25,442 bases of DNA from Cellvibrionales bacterium UBA2618 (GCA_002339165.1 DDJS01000009.1:4708-30149), one strand, 5' to 3'; positions 1-7,892 are shown, counted from the first letter of the stretch. The notes: generated by a model from the sequence alone, not told the origin. Made by a program: numbers and translations.

Positions 1-78
1 GCGTCAATGGCAGTAGACAATTGTCTGAACGATCGACTGGCGTAATATAGTTACTCGATTGATAAATTTTTGCAAGCA

Positions 79-288
79 TTAAAAATGGAATAATTCACGC
101 ACCTGAAGGCGCAAACTATTGGCGATTTTCTCCAAGTTGGAAAATCGCGGCGAGTGCACGCCGCGCTCAATATTGCTGATGGTTTCTATGGTTAAATCAG
201 TCATATCGGCGAGTTGCTCCTGAGTCAGGCCTTGATCCCGCCGGACCTGCGTCAGTCTTTTACCAAATTTCTCTTTTAACCCTGCCAC
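79..288 (-). CDS. Small XRE/Cro-family helix-turn-helix regulator
   Basis: A 69-residue protein that is almost entirely one Cro/C1-type DNA-binding domain. It has a basic first helix (residues 5-19), then the typical LTQEQLA helix (21-27) and the recognition stretch TISNIERGVHSP (36-47). It would bind an operator as a dimer. There is no sensor, protease or partner domain, so its ligand and targets are unknown. The start is GTG, preceded on the minus strand by GGGAG about 7 nt upstream, which is a good ribosome-binding site. No toxin or restriction gene lies beside it inside the window; what lies to its left is outside. Upstream is a long AT-rich gene-free stretch with palindromes that could be its operators, but this is inference. 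The family assignment is secure and the function is not known. Confidence 0.85.
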   Translation of the reverse strand: MAGLKEKFGKRLTQVRRDQGLTQEQLADMTDLTIETISNIERGVHSPRFSNLEKIANSLRLQVRELFHF

Positions 289-534
289 AGTTAACTCCCA
301 GCCCTAACAAAAAGAACCCCATAATATTAAGAGGCTCAACGTCATCATATAGATGCTAAACAAGTGACCGTATATAGAAAACGAAGTGCATCTTCGACTT
401 TCTAATATTTATTTTTTAATGACCTGATAATGTCAGAATACCGCATCATAAATCATATTCATAGATGTATATTAACCTTATTGAAAAACACTGAAAAAGC
501 ACCAAAATGAATTTTTTTTATAGATTTTATTATT

Positions 535-546
535 CTAATTAATTAG
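535..546. repeat. 12-bp perfect palindrome CTAATTAATTAG
   Basis: CTAATTAATTAG reads the same on both strands. It shares the ATTAATTA-type core with a second palindrome about 80 bases downstream. A twofold-symmetric AT site near an XRE gene could be an operator, but AT-rich DNA also produces such palindromes by chance. Confidence 0.45.
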
Positions 547-627
547 TTACAATTTACTAGCGTTTGTATCGCATTTAATAACGGTCAATAAAAGAGCGAT
601 AGAAAATTCAGTTTCGCATTACAAAGT

Positions 628-641
628 CTATTAATTAATAG
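628..641. repeat. 14-bp perfect palindrome CTATTAATTAATAG
   Basis: CTATTAATTAATAG is a perfect 14-base palindrome lying about 130 bases before the kinase start codon. It resembles the palindrome at 535-546, with one extra base on each half. It is a possible binding site for a dimeric repressor; no function is shown by sequence alone. Confidence 0.45.
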
Positions 642-772
642 TTAAACAATCTCTACCTTTGCGCGCAACAGTCGTTGCTCGAATAAATCAATCAAACAGC
701 CATTTCTTTCCCTGCTAACAAAGCGGTAGACTGTTCAGAACAATATTAGTCACTGAATGGGTCCTTACAAAG

Positions 773-1675
773 ATGCAATTATGGCGGCACAATTTTCTCA
801 CCCGCAATAAGTTAGGTAGCGCCTATCTCTCTCGAGCGAACCAGTGGTTTGACCCCTTAATAAAAACTTGCGCGCCCTCGTCAATAACGACCGGGAAAGC
901 GTTTGTTTTCGGTATCAATGGTACCCAAGGCTCTGGGAAATCGACTTTGGCCGACTATCTGTGCGAGCTAGTCAAGGCACGGTTGGGATTGACTGCCGTC
1001 GCATTATCGCTAGATGATTTTTATTTAACCCAACAGCAGCGTCAACAACTTGCCGCACAAGTTCATCCGCTTCTGGCGACCCGCGGCGTGCCGGGAACCC
1101 ATGATGTGCCGCTGGCCATACGGACACTAGATCAACTCTCTAGCGGGCATGGCGAACTTCAACTACCTCGCTTTGACAAGAGCAATGACGACCGTGTTAC
1201 GTGCCAACAACTCACTACGATCGTCGCTCCCGTCGATGTGATCATACTCGAAGGTTGGTGCCTCGGCGCACGGCCACAATCTGCGATTGAACTGCAGTCG
1301 CCGATCAATCGACTAGAGCGCGACCAGGACGCCGCCGGGATCTGGCGCGCTTATGTCAACAACGCGTTAGCCGAACACTATCAAGAATTATTTAAGCGCA
1401 TTGATAGCTGGATTATGTTGCGCGCACCGTCGTTCAAACAGGTCTATCAGTGGCGCTTAGAGCAAGAGGTCAAACTCGCCGATACGCTAAACGAGAGTGA
1501 TAAGCGAAACGCTTCCAACATCATGAATAAAAAACAAATAGGTAATTTTATTTTGCATTATCAACGGATAACTGAGGTTCTATTGCGCGATCTTCCAGCC
1601 TCCGTCGATCATCTTTTTCAGCTCGACGAAGCACGTGAGATTACAGAGTATCGAGCGCAGCAGCCAAATCGTTAA
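773..1675 (+). CDS. P-loop kinase of the D-glycerate 3-kinase type
   Basis: A 300-residue soluble ATP-dependent kinase resembling plant/cyanobacterial D-glycerate 3-kinase and yeast YGR205W-like proteins, expected to make 3-phosphoglycerate from glycerate. Visible motifs in order: Walker A GINGTQGSGKST (47-58), SLDDFYL (79-85), RGVPGTHD (104-111, typical of this group), PRFDKS (132-137), the Walker-B-like LEGWCLGARP (159-168), and a C-terminal HYQRITEVLLRD block. Length is normal for the family. The start at 773 has no strong ribosome-binding site but gives the expected distance to Walker A. The last 35 bases also encode the end of the convergent PLP enzyme. Substrate is inferred from family; related kinases act on other small hydroxy-compounds. 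Confidence 0.85.
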   Translation: MQLWRHNFLTRNKLGSAYLSRANQWFDPLIKTCAPSSITTGKAFVFGINGTQGSGKSTLADYLCELVKARLGLTAVALSLDDFYLTQQQRQQLAAQVHPLLATRGVPGTHDVPLAIRTLDQLSSGHGELQLPRFDKSNDDRVTCQQLTTIVAPVDVIILEGWCLGARPQSAIELQSPINRLERDQDAAGIWRAYVNNALAEHYQELFKRIDSWIMLRAPSFKQVYQWRLEQEVKLADTLNESDKRNASNIMNKKQIGNFILHYQRITEVLLRDLPASVDHLFQLDEAREITEYRAQQPNR

Positions 1676-2813
1676 TAATATCATCGAGCGTTTCAATACC
1701 CACAGAGAGCCTCACAAGGCCATCGACAATACCAATTTCTTGACGCACCGATCGCGGCACCGAGGCATGGGTCATAATCGCCGGATGCTCGATTAGACTC
1801 TCGACACCACCGAGACTTTCGGCCAGAGCAAAGATCTGGGTTCGCTCGAGTAATTGCCTTGCAGACTCCAGGCCACCGCGAACAACCACGCTGATCATTC
1901 CGCCAAATCCAGCCATCTGACGACCTGCCAACGGGTGTTGCGGATGGCTCTCGAGCCCCGGGTAGTAGACCCGCTCAATCCCCTTATGCTCTTCAAGAAA
2001 CTCTGCCACACGTTGAGCATTTAGGCAGTGGCGCTGCATACGCAACGGTAACGTCTTTAAACTCCTGAGCACCAAAAAACTATCAAATGGACTCATAATC
2101 GGGCCGATGGCATTCGACAAGTAGGCCATCGCCTCAGCCAAGTCTTGCCGTTGACGAGCGCATACCACCATGCCGCCGACGACATCAGAATGACCGTTAA
2201 GATACTTGGTCGCGGAGTGCACCACCAGATCAAATCCGAACGCCAATGGCTGTTGAACGAATGGCGAACAAAAGGTGTTATCGCACACTGCAATCAAGTT
2301 ATGTCGCTTCGCAAACGTGGCTACCGCCGCTAGATCGACCAACTTTAACAGTGGGTTGGTAGGTGTCTCTACCCAAATCATCTTCGTATTAGGCTGTAAT
2401 GATGCCTCTAATTGACCGCTATCGCTGAGATCGGCAAAGCTAAATTCTAGGCCCGCCGACCGCTTCCTAACGTTTTCGAACAACCGATAGGTCCCGCCGT
2501 AAAGATCATCCATGGCGATCACATGATCACCGGCATCGAGGATTTCCAAAACCGTCGCAATCGCCGACATACCGGAGGCAAAAGCCAGTCCCGTTCCGCC
2601 ACCCTCTAGATCGGCAATACACACCTCGAGAGCTTGACGCGTCGGGTTGTGGCTTCTCGAGTACTCAAAGCCCTGGTGCACGCCGGGGCTCTCCTGTACA
2701 TAGGTTGAGGTCGCATAAATCGGCATCATAATGGCACCGGTGCTCGGATCAGGGCTTTGGCCGGCGTGAATGGCACGGGTTTCAAACCCTTCGAGATCAA
2801 TCTTGCTGGTCAT
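1641..2813 (-). CDS. Trans-sulfuration PLP enzyme (cystathionine gamma-synthase/lyase family)
   Basis: A full-length 390-residue member of the Cys/Met metabolism PLP family (MetB, MccB/CGL, MetC, MegL), acting in the cytoplasm on cystathionine, homoserine esters or cysteine. Seen: YSRSHNPT (51-58, phosphate and subunit contacts), ASGMSA (79-84, PLP phosphate), DLYGGTYRL (103-111, with the stacking Tyr), Asp178 in AVCDNTF (pairs with the PLP ring nitrogen), and the Schiff-base lysine Lys203 in SATKYLNGHSD. The C-terminus ends in the usual GLVRLSVGIE block. The sequence cannot separate gamma-synthase from gamma-lyase. No cysteine-synthase or CBS gene lies beside it to decide. It converges on the kinase gene with a 35-base coding overlap. 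A weak GAG sits ahead of the ATG. Confidence 0.92.
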   Translation of the reverse strand: MTSKIDLEGFETRAIHAGQSPDPSTGAIMMPIYATSTYVQESPGVHQGFEYSRSHNPTRQALEVCIADLEGGGTGLAFASGMSAIATVLEILDAGDHVIAMDDLYGGTYRLFENVRKRSAGLEFSFADLSDSGQLEASLQPNTKMIWVETPTNPLLKLVDLAAVATFAKRHNLIAVCDNTFCSPFVQQPLAFGFDLVVHSATKYLNGHSDVVGGMVVCARQRQDLAEAMAYLSNAIGPIMSPFDSFLVLRSLKTLPLRMQRHCLNAQRVAEFLEEHKGIERVYYPGLESHPQHPLAGRQMAGFGGMISVVVRGGLESARQLLERTQIFALAESLGGVESLIEHPAIMTHASVPRSVRQEIGIVDGLVRLSVGIETLDDIINDLAAALDTL

Positions 2814-2831
2814 AAAATACTCTCAATATCT

Positions 2832-2860
2832 AGTCTACAAACTACCGCTGGGACAATCAA
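2832..2860 (-). promoter_or_regulatory. Candidate sigma70 promoter for the PLP enzyme
   Basis: On the minus strand TTGATT (2860-2855), a 17-base spacer and TAGACT (2837-2832) lie just ahead of the gene. Each hexamer matches four of six consensus positions. Transcription would start about 12 bases before the ATG, giving a very short leader. This is a motif match only. Confidence 0.3.
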
Positions 2861-3086
2861 ACCGTTCTCACTCGATGTCTCTCTAGAAACCTCTGCGCGA
2901 CCTATTCTGGCGGTACTAAATACGCGGCCAAAGTATCCATTAAGACGGACCCAACATCGAACGATTAACCGAAACGCTGATTAAACGCATATCGGTGTTC
3001 GTATCCCTTAACCGCTAGATAACTGCAAAGTCCCGAGGGCGAAAAAGCCTGCGCTGTTTTGCGATATAAAATAAATGGTCCAAATG

Positions 3087-3115
3087 GCTCGCCGTGCCGA
3101 AACGCTTCGCCGAGC
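3087..3115 (-). terminator. Possible weak stem-loop after the phosphatase-like gene
   Basis: Directly after the stop codon, the minus strand can fold GCTCGGCG against CGGCGAGC (one mismatch), with a smaller CGAA/TTCG stem inside. No T-tract follows, so a Rho-independent terminator is doubtful. The position, at the end of a run of same-strand genes, is the main argument. Confidence 0.25.
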
Positions 3116-3664
3116 TTAAACGGCGGCGAATTTCTCGAAGGTAGCGGTCACCAATCGCTCGATCGCGGTTAACGCATCCTCATCATCCCATTCGGGCCCG
3201 CAATAGCCGATACTCGGAGCGTACTCCTGGCCCCCGATATCATAGCTCTCAACCCGATCGAGATAGGCAGGATACTCGTGCTCTATCACCGGCAGATGCT
3301 CAACCCGATTCATCAAGAAAATAACCTCTGCGGCGGCGCAGTCGCGGTCCGATAGCGCTTGATTTGTGGGTCCAATCAAACAAAACGGAATATTCTTTGC
3401 CAACATCCGATCATAGGTCGGTTTGGCGAGAGGAATACGGCGTGTAAATATCTCGCCCTGCCGATAGTCCTCGGTCGGTTGCACCGCAATACCGCGACTG
3501 AAAGCTCGAAGGTCGTTGCGCTCGTGGGTGATAGATAAGTAATTGAACCAAGCCTCGGCGTATCGGCTACGGTATAAATTCCCCGAACAAACAAAGCAAA
3601 TTTGCTTAACCGGTACCTCAATATGCGTACTGATCACACCGTCGAGTCCGGTTGCCCTTGCCAC
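3116..3664 (-). CDS. Low-molecular-weight protein-tyrosine-phosphatase-like protein
   Basis: A 182-residue soluble protein with an LMW-PTP P-loop near the N-terminus: ICFVCSGNLYRSR, giving CX5R with Cys26 and Arg32. A later stretch, AAEVIFLMNRVEHL, matches the family's 'AD.I..M...H' strand. The Asp-Pro general-acid loop expected near the C-terminus is not evident; the equivalent region reads SYDIGGQEY, so catalysis is uncertain. The protein is longer than classical LMW-PTPs (about 150-160 residues). The start is doubtful: GTG at 3664 has no clear ribosome-binding site, and a second GTG at 3637 (codon 10) places the P-loop closer to the usual position. It follows the CBS-domain gene by 63 bases and is probably co-transcribed with it. 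The substrate is unknown. Confidence 0.6.
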   Translation of the reverse strand: MARATGLDGVISTHIEVPVKQICFVCSGNLYRSRYAEAWFNYLSITHERNDLRAFSRGIAVQPTEDYRQGEIFTRRIPLAKPTYDRMLAKNIPFCLIGPTNQALSDRDCAAAEVIFLMNRVEHLPVIEHEYPAYLDRVESYDIGGQEYAPSIGYCGPEWDDEDALTAIERLVTATFEKFAAV

Positions 3665-3727
3665 TGCAGTTGACGCGCCACCGGACGCCAGTCCTGAGTT
3701 ACGGAAATAAACGCGCCGACTAGGCCA

Positions 3728-4129
3728 TTACTTATCGAAATCACTGATCACCCTGAGCAATTGTCGGCAAGTGATCTGCCCGACCAAACGACCCTGATCA
3801 ACTACCGGTCGGCGACGATGGCCGTGTTTGAGCATATCCTCTGCAACGCTCACCAAGTCGTCTCGAATATCGCAACTAATCACTGCAGTGGTCATATATT
3901 CACAGACCTGCCCCGTATTGGCAGCGGCATTATAAATACCACCGAGTATCGCTCGCAGACAATCCATCTCCGACAACACGCCAACCAACACACGATCATC
4001 ATCGACCACGCAAACGCCGGAGATACGATGTTCAACAATACTGTCAATTGCTCGAAAAAGGTCATCAGTGGCGGACACCGTGGCTGGGTTGGGCAACATA
4101 TAATCACTCAAATCGACCGAACGAACCAT
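3728..4129 (-). CDS. Stand-alone CBS-pair protein
   Basis: A protein of about 133 residues made of one tandem CBS (Bateman) module and nothing else. The first repeat runs from MLPNPATVSATDDLFRAI to VGVLSEMDCL, and the second from EYMTTAVISC to VGQITCRQLL. Such modules bind adenine nucleotides (AMP, ATP, SAM) at the repeat interface; here no effector domain is attached. The start is taken at ATG 4129, with AAGG about 8 bases upstream. A TTG-started extension to 4174 would add 15 residues that do not look like the domain. It lies 45 bases behind purA, so it may report adenylate levels in connection with purine synthesis; that link is inference. It is followed by the phosphatase-like gene. Confidence 0.8.
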   Translation of the reverse strand: MVRSVDLSDYMLPNPATVSATDDLFRAIDSIVEHRISGVCVVDDDRVLVGVLSEMDCLRAILGGIYNAAANTGQVCEYMTTAVISCDIRDDLVSVAEDMLKHGHRRRPVVDQGRLVGQITCRQLLRVISDFDK

Positions 4130-4174
4130 ATCTAACACCCTTACTCTTATTGTTAAGTTTTTCGTGCCACCCAA

Positions 4175-5467
4175 TTAACCAAAAGCGTGCCGTAACACAA
4201 TGGTTTCTATTCGGTCTGGCCCGGTAGAGACAATATCGATGGGCGCACCGACCAACGTTTCAATACGATCGATATAGGCGCGTGCATTGGCCGGCAAATC
4301 GTCGAGACGCTGCGCACCGACCGTCACCTCAGACCAACCGGGTAGGGTTTGGTATTCAGGCACAATATGCTCATAGTCATCGGCATGCTGCGGAATACCC
4401 GCCGGACGGCCATCTGTATAACGATAGCCGGTGCAAATATTCACCGATTCAAGACCGTCTAATACGTCTAACTTGGTTAGGCAAATACCCGACATGCTGT
4501 TAATCCGCACCGCCTGACGCAATGCAACTGCGTCGAACCAGCCGCAACGACGCTCACGTCCAGTGGTAGTGCCAAACTCATGCCCCTTATCACCGAGGTA
4601 TTTGCCCACCTCGCAGGTCAATTCGGTTGGAAACGGCCCGGAACCCACCCGCGTGGTATAGGCCTTGGTGATACCGAGTACATAGTCTAGGTATAACGGA
4701 CCAAAACCGGTCCCAGAGGCAGCCGCCCCTGCGGTGGTATTGGAAGACGTCACAAAGGGATAGGTACCGTGATCGATGTCCAGTAAACTCCCCTGAGCAC
4801 CTTCAAACAGAATATTTTCACCGGCTTCACGGCGATCGTGTAGCAGACCAGTAACATCGCACATCATCGGCAGTAACTGTTCGGCCCAACCAGCGGCAGC
4901 ATCAATAATCTCAGCGTAATCAACGCCCGGTGCTTGGTAGTAATTGCACAGCGCAAAATTATGGTAATCGACTATTTCGCGCAATTTATCGGCGAAGCGT
5001 GGCATATTTTGCAAATCGCCGGTACGCAGACCTCGGCGAGCAATTTTATCCTCATAAGCCGGACCGATACCGCGGCCTGTGGTGCCAATTTTACTGTTCC
5101 CGCGGGCCGATTCACGCGCCACGTCGAGGGCGATGTGATAGTCCAAAATGAGCGGGCAATTGGCCGATATATGCAGGCGATCTCGCACCTCGACACCGCG
5201 TCCCTCGAGCATGGCGATCTCCCGTAATAAGGCATCCGAAGACAACACCACACCATTGCCAATCACGCAGCTCACGTTGGGGCGTAGAATACCCGAGGGA
5301 ATCAGATGCAGTGCGGTTTTCTCACCGTCGATCACCAACGTATGGCCCGCGTTGTGTCCCCCCTGAAAACGCACCACCACCGAGGCTCTATCAGTGAGTA
5401 AATCGACGATCTTACCCTTACCTTCGTCACCCCACTGAGAGCCCAAAATAACAACACTTTTACCCAT
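4175..5467 (-). CDS. purA: Adenylosuccinate synthetase
   Basis: A 430-residue cytoplasmic enzyme that joins IMP and aspartate with GTP to make adenylosuccinate, the first committed step to AMP. Signatures seen: QWGDEGKGKIVD at the N-terminus (GTP P-loop), FQGGHNAGHT shortly after, GTTGRGIGPAYEDK in the middle, and GTTTGRERRCGWFD and KLDVLDGL towards the C-terminus. The frame is open upstream to 5506, but the family N-terminus (MGKSVVILG) fits ATG at 5467 and gives almost exactly the E. coli length. It follows hisZ by about 40 bases and precedes the CBS gene, as part of a hisZ-purA transcript. It is complete and normal. Confidence 0.97.
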   Translation of the reverse strand: MGKSVVILGSQWGDEGKGKIVDLLTDRASVVVRFQGGHNAGHTLVIDGEKTALHLIPSGILRPNVSCVIGNGVVLSSDALLREIAMLEGRGVEVRDRLHISANCPLILDYHIALDVARESARGNSKIGTTGRGIGPAYEDKIARRGLRTGDLQNMPRFADKLREIVDYHNFALCNYYQAPGVDYAEIIDAAAGWAEQLLPMMCDVTGLLHDRREAGENILFEGAQGSLLDIDHGTYPFVTSSNTTAGAAASGTGFGPLYLDYVLGITKAYTTRVGSGPFPTELTCEVGKYLGDKGHEFGTTTGRERRCGWFDAVALRQAVRINSMSGICLTKLDVLDGLESVNICTGYRYTDGRPAGIPQHADDYEHIVPEYQTLPGWSEVTVGAQRLDDLPANARAYIDRIETLVGAPIDIVSTGPDRIETIVLRHAFG

Positions 5468-5508
5468 AAAATGCTTACTCACCCATAAGCCTCGCACGCG
5501 AGACACAG

Positions 5509-6687
5509 CTATAATAAATGTTTAACGACCCACCCATCGGGCCCTTTGACTAGTTGCCGATCACAGTTTAATTCCTGCAAGTTCTTCAGTTGATCCGAAA
5601 AAATCCTTACGACGCGCTCGCCGCTGTCACGTAACCTTTCGACTTCGACCCACAATTGCGCGTCGTTGTCGGCAGTGAAGCAAATACCCGCGCCCGACTC
5701 ACAATCAATCGAACCAAGATTGACCAGCGCCTTCAAGTCGAAGGCAAACCCAGTCGCCGGCCGAGCGCGACCGAACACTTCGCCAATGTGGTCGTAACGC
5801 CCGCCATTTCCCAGCGCCTTGCCATGCCCTTTAACGTAACCGGAAAATACTAATCCAGTATGGTAGTGATACCCTGGCATTTCGCCCAAATCGAAGTATA
5901 GCGCGACATCCTCATCGGCAACTTCGGCAGCAACCGAACGCAACTGTTGAATCGCGGCGATCACCTTGGCTGGCGCATCGGCAAGTTCACGCTGCGCACG
6001 ATCCAACACCTCAACCCCACCAATCAGGTTCGGCAGCAGCAGCAACCAGCTAGCCAACTTCAGATCGCCGATGTTTTGATCGACCCAGCCTTCTATTTCG
6101 TCCACCGCTTTACGTTGTAAAAGAGCACTAAACTGACTGGCTTGGTCTTCGCTGAGGCACGCCTCGTCGAGCAGACCTCGACAGATATCAACGTGACCAA
6201 GATCGAGACACACCGCATTCACACCCGCGACCTGTAAGCTTCTTAAAAACAGCGAAATAACCTCGATATCAGCCTCAACAGAGGCTTCACCGAAGAGTTC
6301 GATACCGATTGAGATAGGCGTTCGCGACGATAGTGGGTCACGCGCGCGCGTGTGCAAGACGGTACCGGCATAACAGAGTCGACTCGGACCCTCCATTGCC
6401 AAGCTATGTGCGTCAATTCTAGCCGTCTGAGGAGTGATGTCGGCGCGCACCCCCATCATCCGACCACTGCTTTGATCGGTAAGTCTAAAGGTCAGCAGAT
6501 CCAAATCTGCGCCGGCGGCGCTAAGCAGTGAATCGGTAAACTCGAGCATCGGTGGTATGACCAAGTCATAACCCCACGAATGGTACAAATCGAGCAGTCG
6601 GCGCCGATTATACTCAATCAAACGTGCTCTACCCGGCAGCACTTCCTCCACGCCATCGGGTAGTATCCAACGATTTACTCCTGCCAT
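5509..6687 (-). CDS. hisZ: ATP phosphoribosyltransferase regulatory subunit HisZ
   Basis: A 392-residue histidyl-tRNA-synthetase paralogue that lacks tRNA charging and forms a complex with the short HisG to start histidine synthesis. Seen: WILPDGVEEVLPGRA at the start, a class-II aaRS motif with VIPPMLEFTDSLL, a motif-2-like region around RADITPQTARI, and GGRYDHIGEVFGRARPATGF near the end, where HisZ proteins keep the GGRYD.L. pattern. A good ribosome-binding site (GAGG, 7 bases before the ATG) fixes the start. The position between the DUF2065 gene and purA is typical of pseudomonads and relatives. Its presence implies a short-form HisG elsewhere in the genome. Confidence 0.94.
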   Translation of the reverse strand: MAGVNRWILPDGVEEVLPGRARLIEYNRRRLLDLYHSWGYDLVIPPMLEFTDSLLSAAGADLDLLTFRLTDQSSGRMMGVRADITPQTARIDAHSLAMEGPSRLCYAGTVLHTRARDPLSSRTPISIGIELFGEASVEADIEVISLFLRSLQVAGVNAVCLDLGHVDICRGLLDEACLSEDQASQFSALLQRKAVDEIEGWVDQNIGDLKLASWLLLLPNLIGGVEVLDRAQRELADAPAKVIAAIQQLRSVAAEVADEDVALYFDLGEMPGYHYHTGLVFSGYVKGHGKALGNGGRYDHIGEVFGRARPATGFAFDLKALVNLGSIDCESGAGICFTADNDAQLWVEVERLRDSGERVVRIFSDQLKNLQELNCDRQLVKGPDGWVVKHLL

Positions 6688-6714
6688 AGTCGCCTCAGGC
6701 CGCGCTCTAATCGA

Positions 6715-6900
6715 TCAACGCATTAATAGTAATATGCCACAACCCACGAGCATACAGGTTAAGCCGAGGGCGCGCATATGCCGCGTCTCTAAAGCGACCA
6801 TAGTCTCGAGTATCCGCAGCCACCGATCCGGCATCAAAAACGGCATAATACCCTCAAAAACCAACATTAACGCCAGCGCTCTCGATAGGTCTTCAAGCAT
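6715..6900 (-). CDS. DUF2065 (YjeT-like) small membrane protein
   Basis: A 61-residue protein with two hydrophobic segments (around LSRALALMLVFEGIMPFLMP and MRALGLTCMLVGCGILLLM) separated by a short charged loop with RWLRILETM. This is the YjeT/DUF2065 pattern, a family found between hflC and purA in E. coli; its function is unknown and it sits in the inner membrane. The start is taken at ATG 6900, with AAGG about 9 bases upstream; an in-frame extension to 6981 would run through the terminator hairpin and is rejected. It precedes hisZ by 27 bases. Confidence 0.85.
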   Translation of the reverse strand: MLEDLSRALALMLVFEGIMPFLMPDRWLRILETMVALETRHMRALGLTCMLVGCGILLLMR

Positions 6901-6923
6901 GTTCGTATGTACCTTAAATTGAC

Positions 6924-6951
6924 AAAAAAAAGCCGGGGCTTCCCGGCTTTT
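6924..6951 (-). terminator. Rho-independent terminator after hflC
   Basis: The minus strand reads AAAAGCCGGG, a four-base loop AAGC, then CCCGGCTTTT, followed by more T to give eight T in a row. A 10-base perfect stem with a GC core and a T-tract is a textbook intrinsic terminator. It lies about 70 bases after the hflC stop and just before the DUF2065 start, so it closes the nnr-to-hflC transcript. The opposite strand has only four T after the stem and would terminate less well. Confidence 0.88.
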
Positions 6952-7022
6952 AAGTTTATCAAAATCACTCAGCTGTGACACGACAATTTACGCTTCGACG
7001 CCAATCGCAACCGATCTTGAGA

Positions 7023-7892
7023 TCAGGTTCCATTCTGATTTTTGAGGTATTTGAAAAAATCGCTGTTGGGTTCGACCAGCAAGATATCGCCCTTGTTAGA
7101 AAACGCCGACTTGTAAGCATTCAGGCTACGAATGAATGCGTAAAACTCTTTGTCCCGACTGAAGGCCTCGGCATAGATTGAAGCCGCTTCTGCATCGCCT
7201 TGCCCGCGTAATTGCTCCGCATCGCGGTAGGCATTTGCCATTTCGATGGTTCGTTCACGGTCGGCTGATGCGCGAATTTTCTCAGACCTCTCCTTACCCG
7301 TGGAGCGTATTTCAGTCGCTTCTTTAGTCCTTTCCGCAGTCATTCGCCGATACACTTGGCTACTGAGTTCAGGGGGTAGATCGATGCGCTTAACCCGCAC
7401 GTCAACAACCTCGATACCTAGCTCCTGCAACACCGTTTCATTTAGAGCAGCGGTGATATTGCGCATCAGCAACTCTCGCTCACCCGACACCACCTCCTTC
7501 AGCGTGCGATTGCCAAACTGATTGCGCAATCCGGTATTAACACGATTTGCCAGCCGGTTTTGCGCCACCGATTCTACACCACCGGTGGACGTGTAGTAGG
7601 TGTCGACATCCTGTATCCGCCACTTGGCATAGGAATCAACGATCAGACGCTTTTTCTCTATGGTGAAAAAGCTTGCCGGTTGGGCGTCGACCGTCAAAAT
7701 TCGTCCATCGAATACCCTGACGTCTTCGGCCAACGGTATTTTTACGTGAAGCCCGGGGAGGAGGTCGGCATCCACCAACTTACCAAAGCGCAGCTTAACG
7801 CCGCGCTCGAACTCGCTGATAACAAACACGCTGTTGGCAAGGACCACCACTATCGCGATCACCAAAGCCACTAATTTAATCAACTTATTCAT
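7023..7892 (-). CDS. hflC: Membrane protease modulator HflC
   Basis: A 289-residue stomatin/prohibitin (SPFH, band 7) protein. One N-terminal membrane anchor (residues 5-25) is followed by the SPFH domain with VISEFERGVKLRFGKL, then a long charged helical region with RTKEATEIRSTGKERSEKIR. Together with HflK it forms the large periplasmic cage that encloses FtsH and restrains its degradation of membrane substrates. The start codon overlaps the hflK stop as ATGA, and a strong GGGAGGG ribosome-binding site lies inside the end of hflK, so the two are translationally coupled. Length and motifs are normal. Confidence 0.96.
   Translation of the reverse strand: MNKLIKLVALVIAIVVVLANSVFVISEFERGVKLRFGKLVDADLLPGLHVKIPLAEDVRVFDGRILTVDAQPASFFTIEKKRLIVDSYAKWRIQDVDTYYTSTGGVESVAQNRLANRVNTGLRNQFGNRTLKEVVSGERELLMRNITAALNETVLQELGIEVVDVRVKRIDLPPELSSQVYRRMTAERTKEATEIRSTGKERSEKIRASADRERTIEMANAYRDAEQLRGQGDAEAASIYAEAFSRDKEFYAFIRSLNAYKSAFSNKGDILLVEPNSDFFKYLKNQNGT

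Larger units (their letters stand above)
289..772. other. AT-rich gene-free region between XRE regulator and kinase
   Basis: About 480 bases without a credible gene, visibly richer in A and T than the coding DNA around it, with several A/T runs. It should hold the promoter of the XRE gene (leftward) and of the kinase (rightward), but I could not fix a convincing -35/-10 pair for either. Two perfect AT palindromes (535-546 and 628-641) stand out, and there is a small CGAAG/CTTCG stem-loop at 382-396. No RNA gene or mobile-element end is recognised. Confidence 0.6.
2814..3115. other. Intergenic region between PLP enzyme and phosphatase-like gene
   Basis: About 300 bases without a supported gene. 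It holds the upstream region of the PLP enzyme (minus strand) and the 3' end of the hisZ-purA-CBS-phosphatase transcript. A plus-strand open frame of about 75 codons here has no recognisable content and I do not call it. Confidence 0.5.

Noticed and set aside
382..396. CGAAG/CTTCG stem-loop as a terminator
   Set aside because: Five pairs with four T afterwards on the minus strand, but it lies upstream of the XRE gene rather than after any gene.
2757..2984. 75-codon plus-strand open frame reaching into the 2814-3115 gap
   Set aside because: It starts inside the PLP enzyme gene on the opposite strand, lacks a ribosome-binding site and has no recognisable content.
3761..4135. 124-codon plus-strand open frame
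   Set aside because: It is opposite the CBS-domain gene, whose two repeats are clear; the translation is Asn/His/Thr-rich with no family features.
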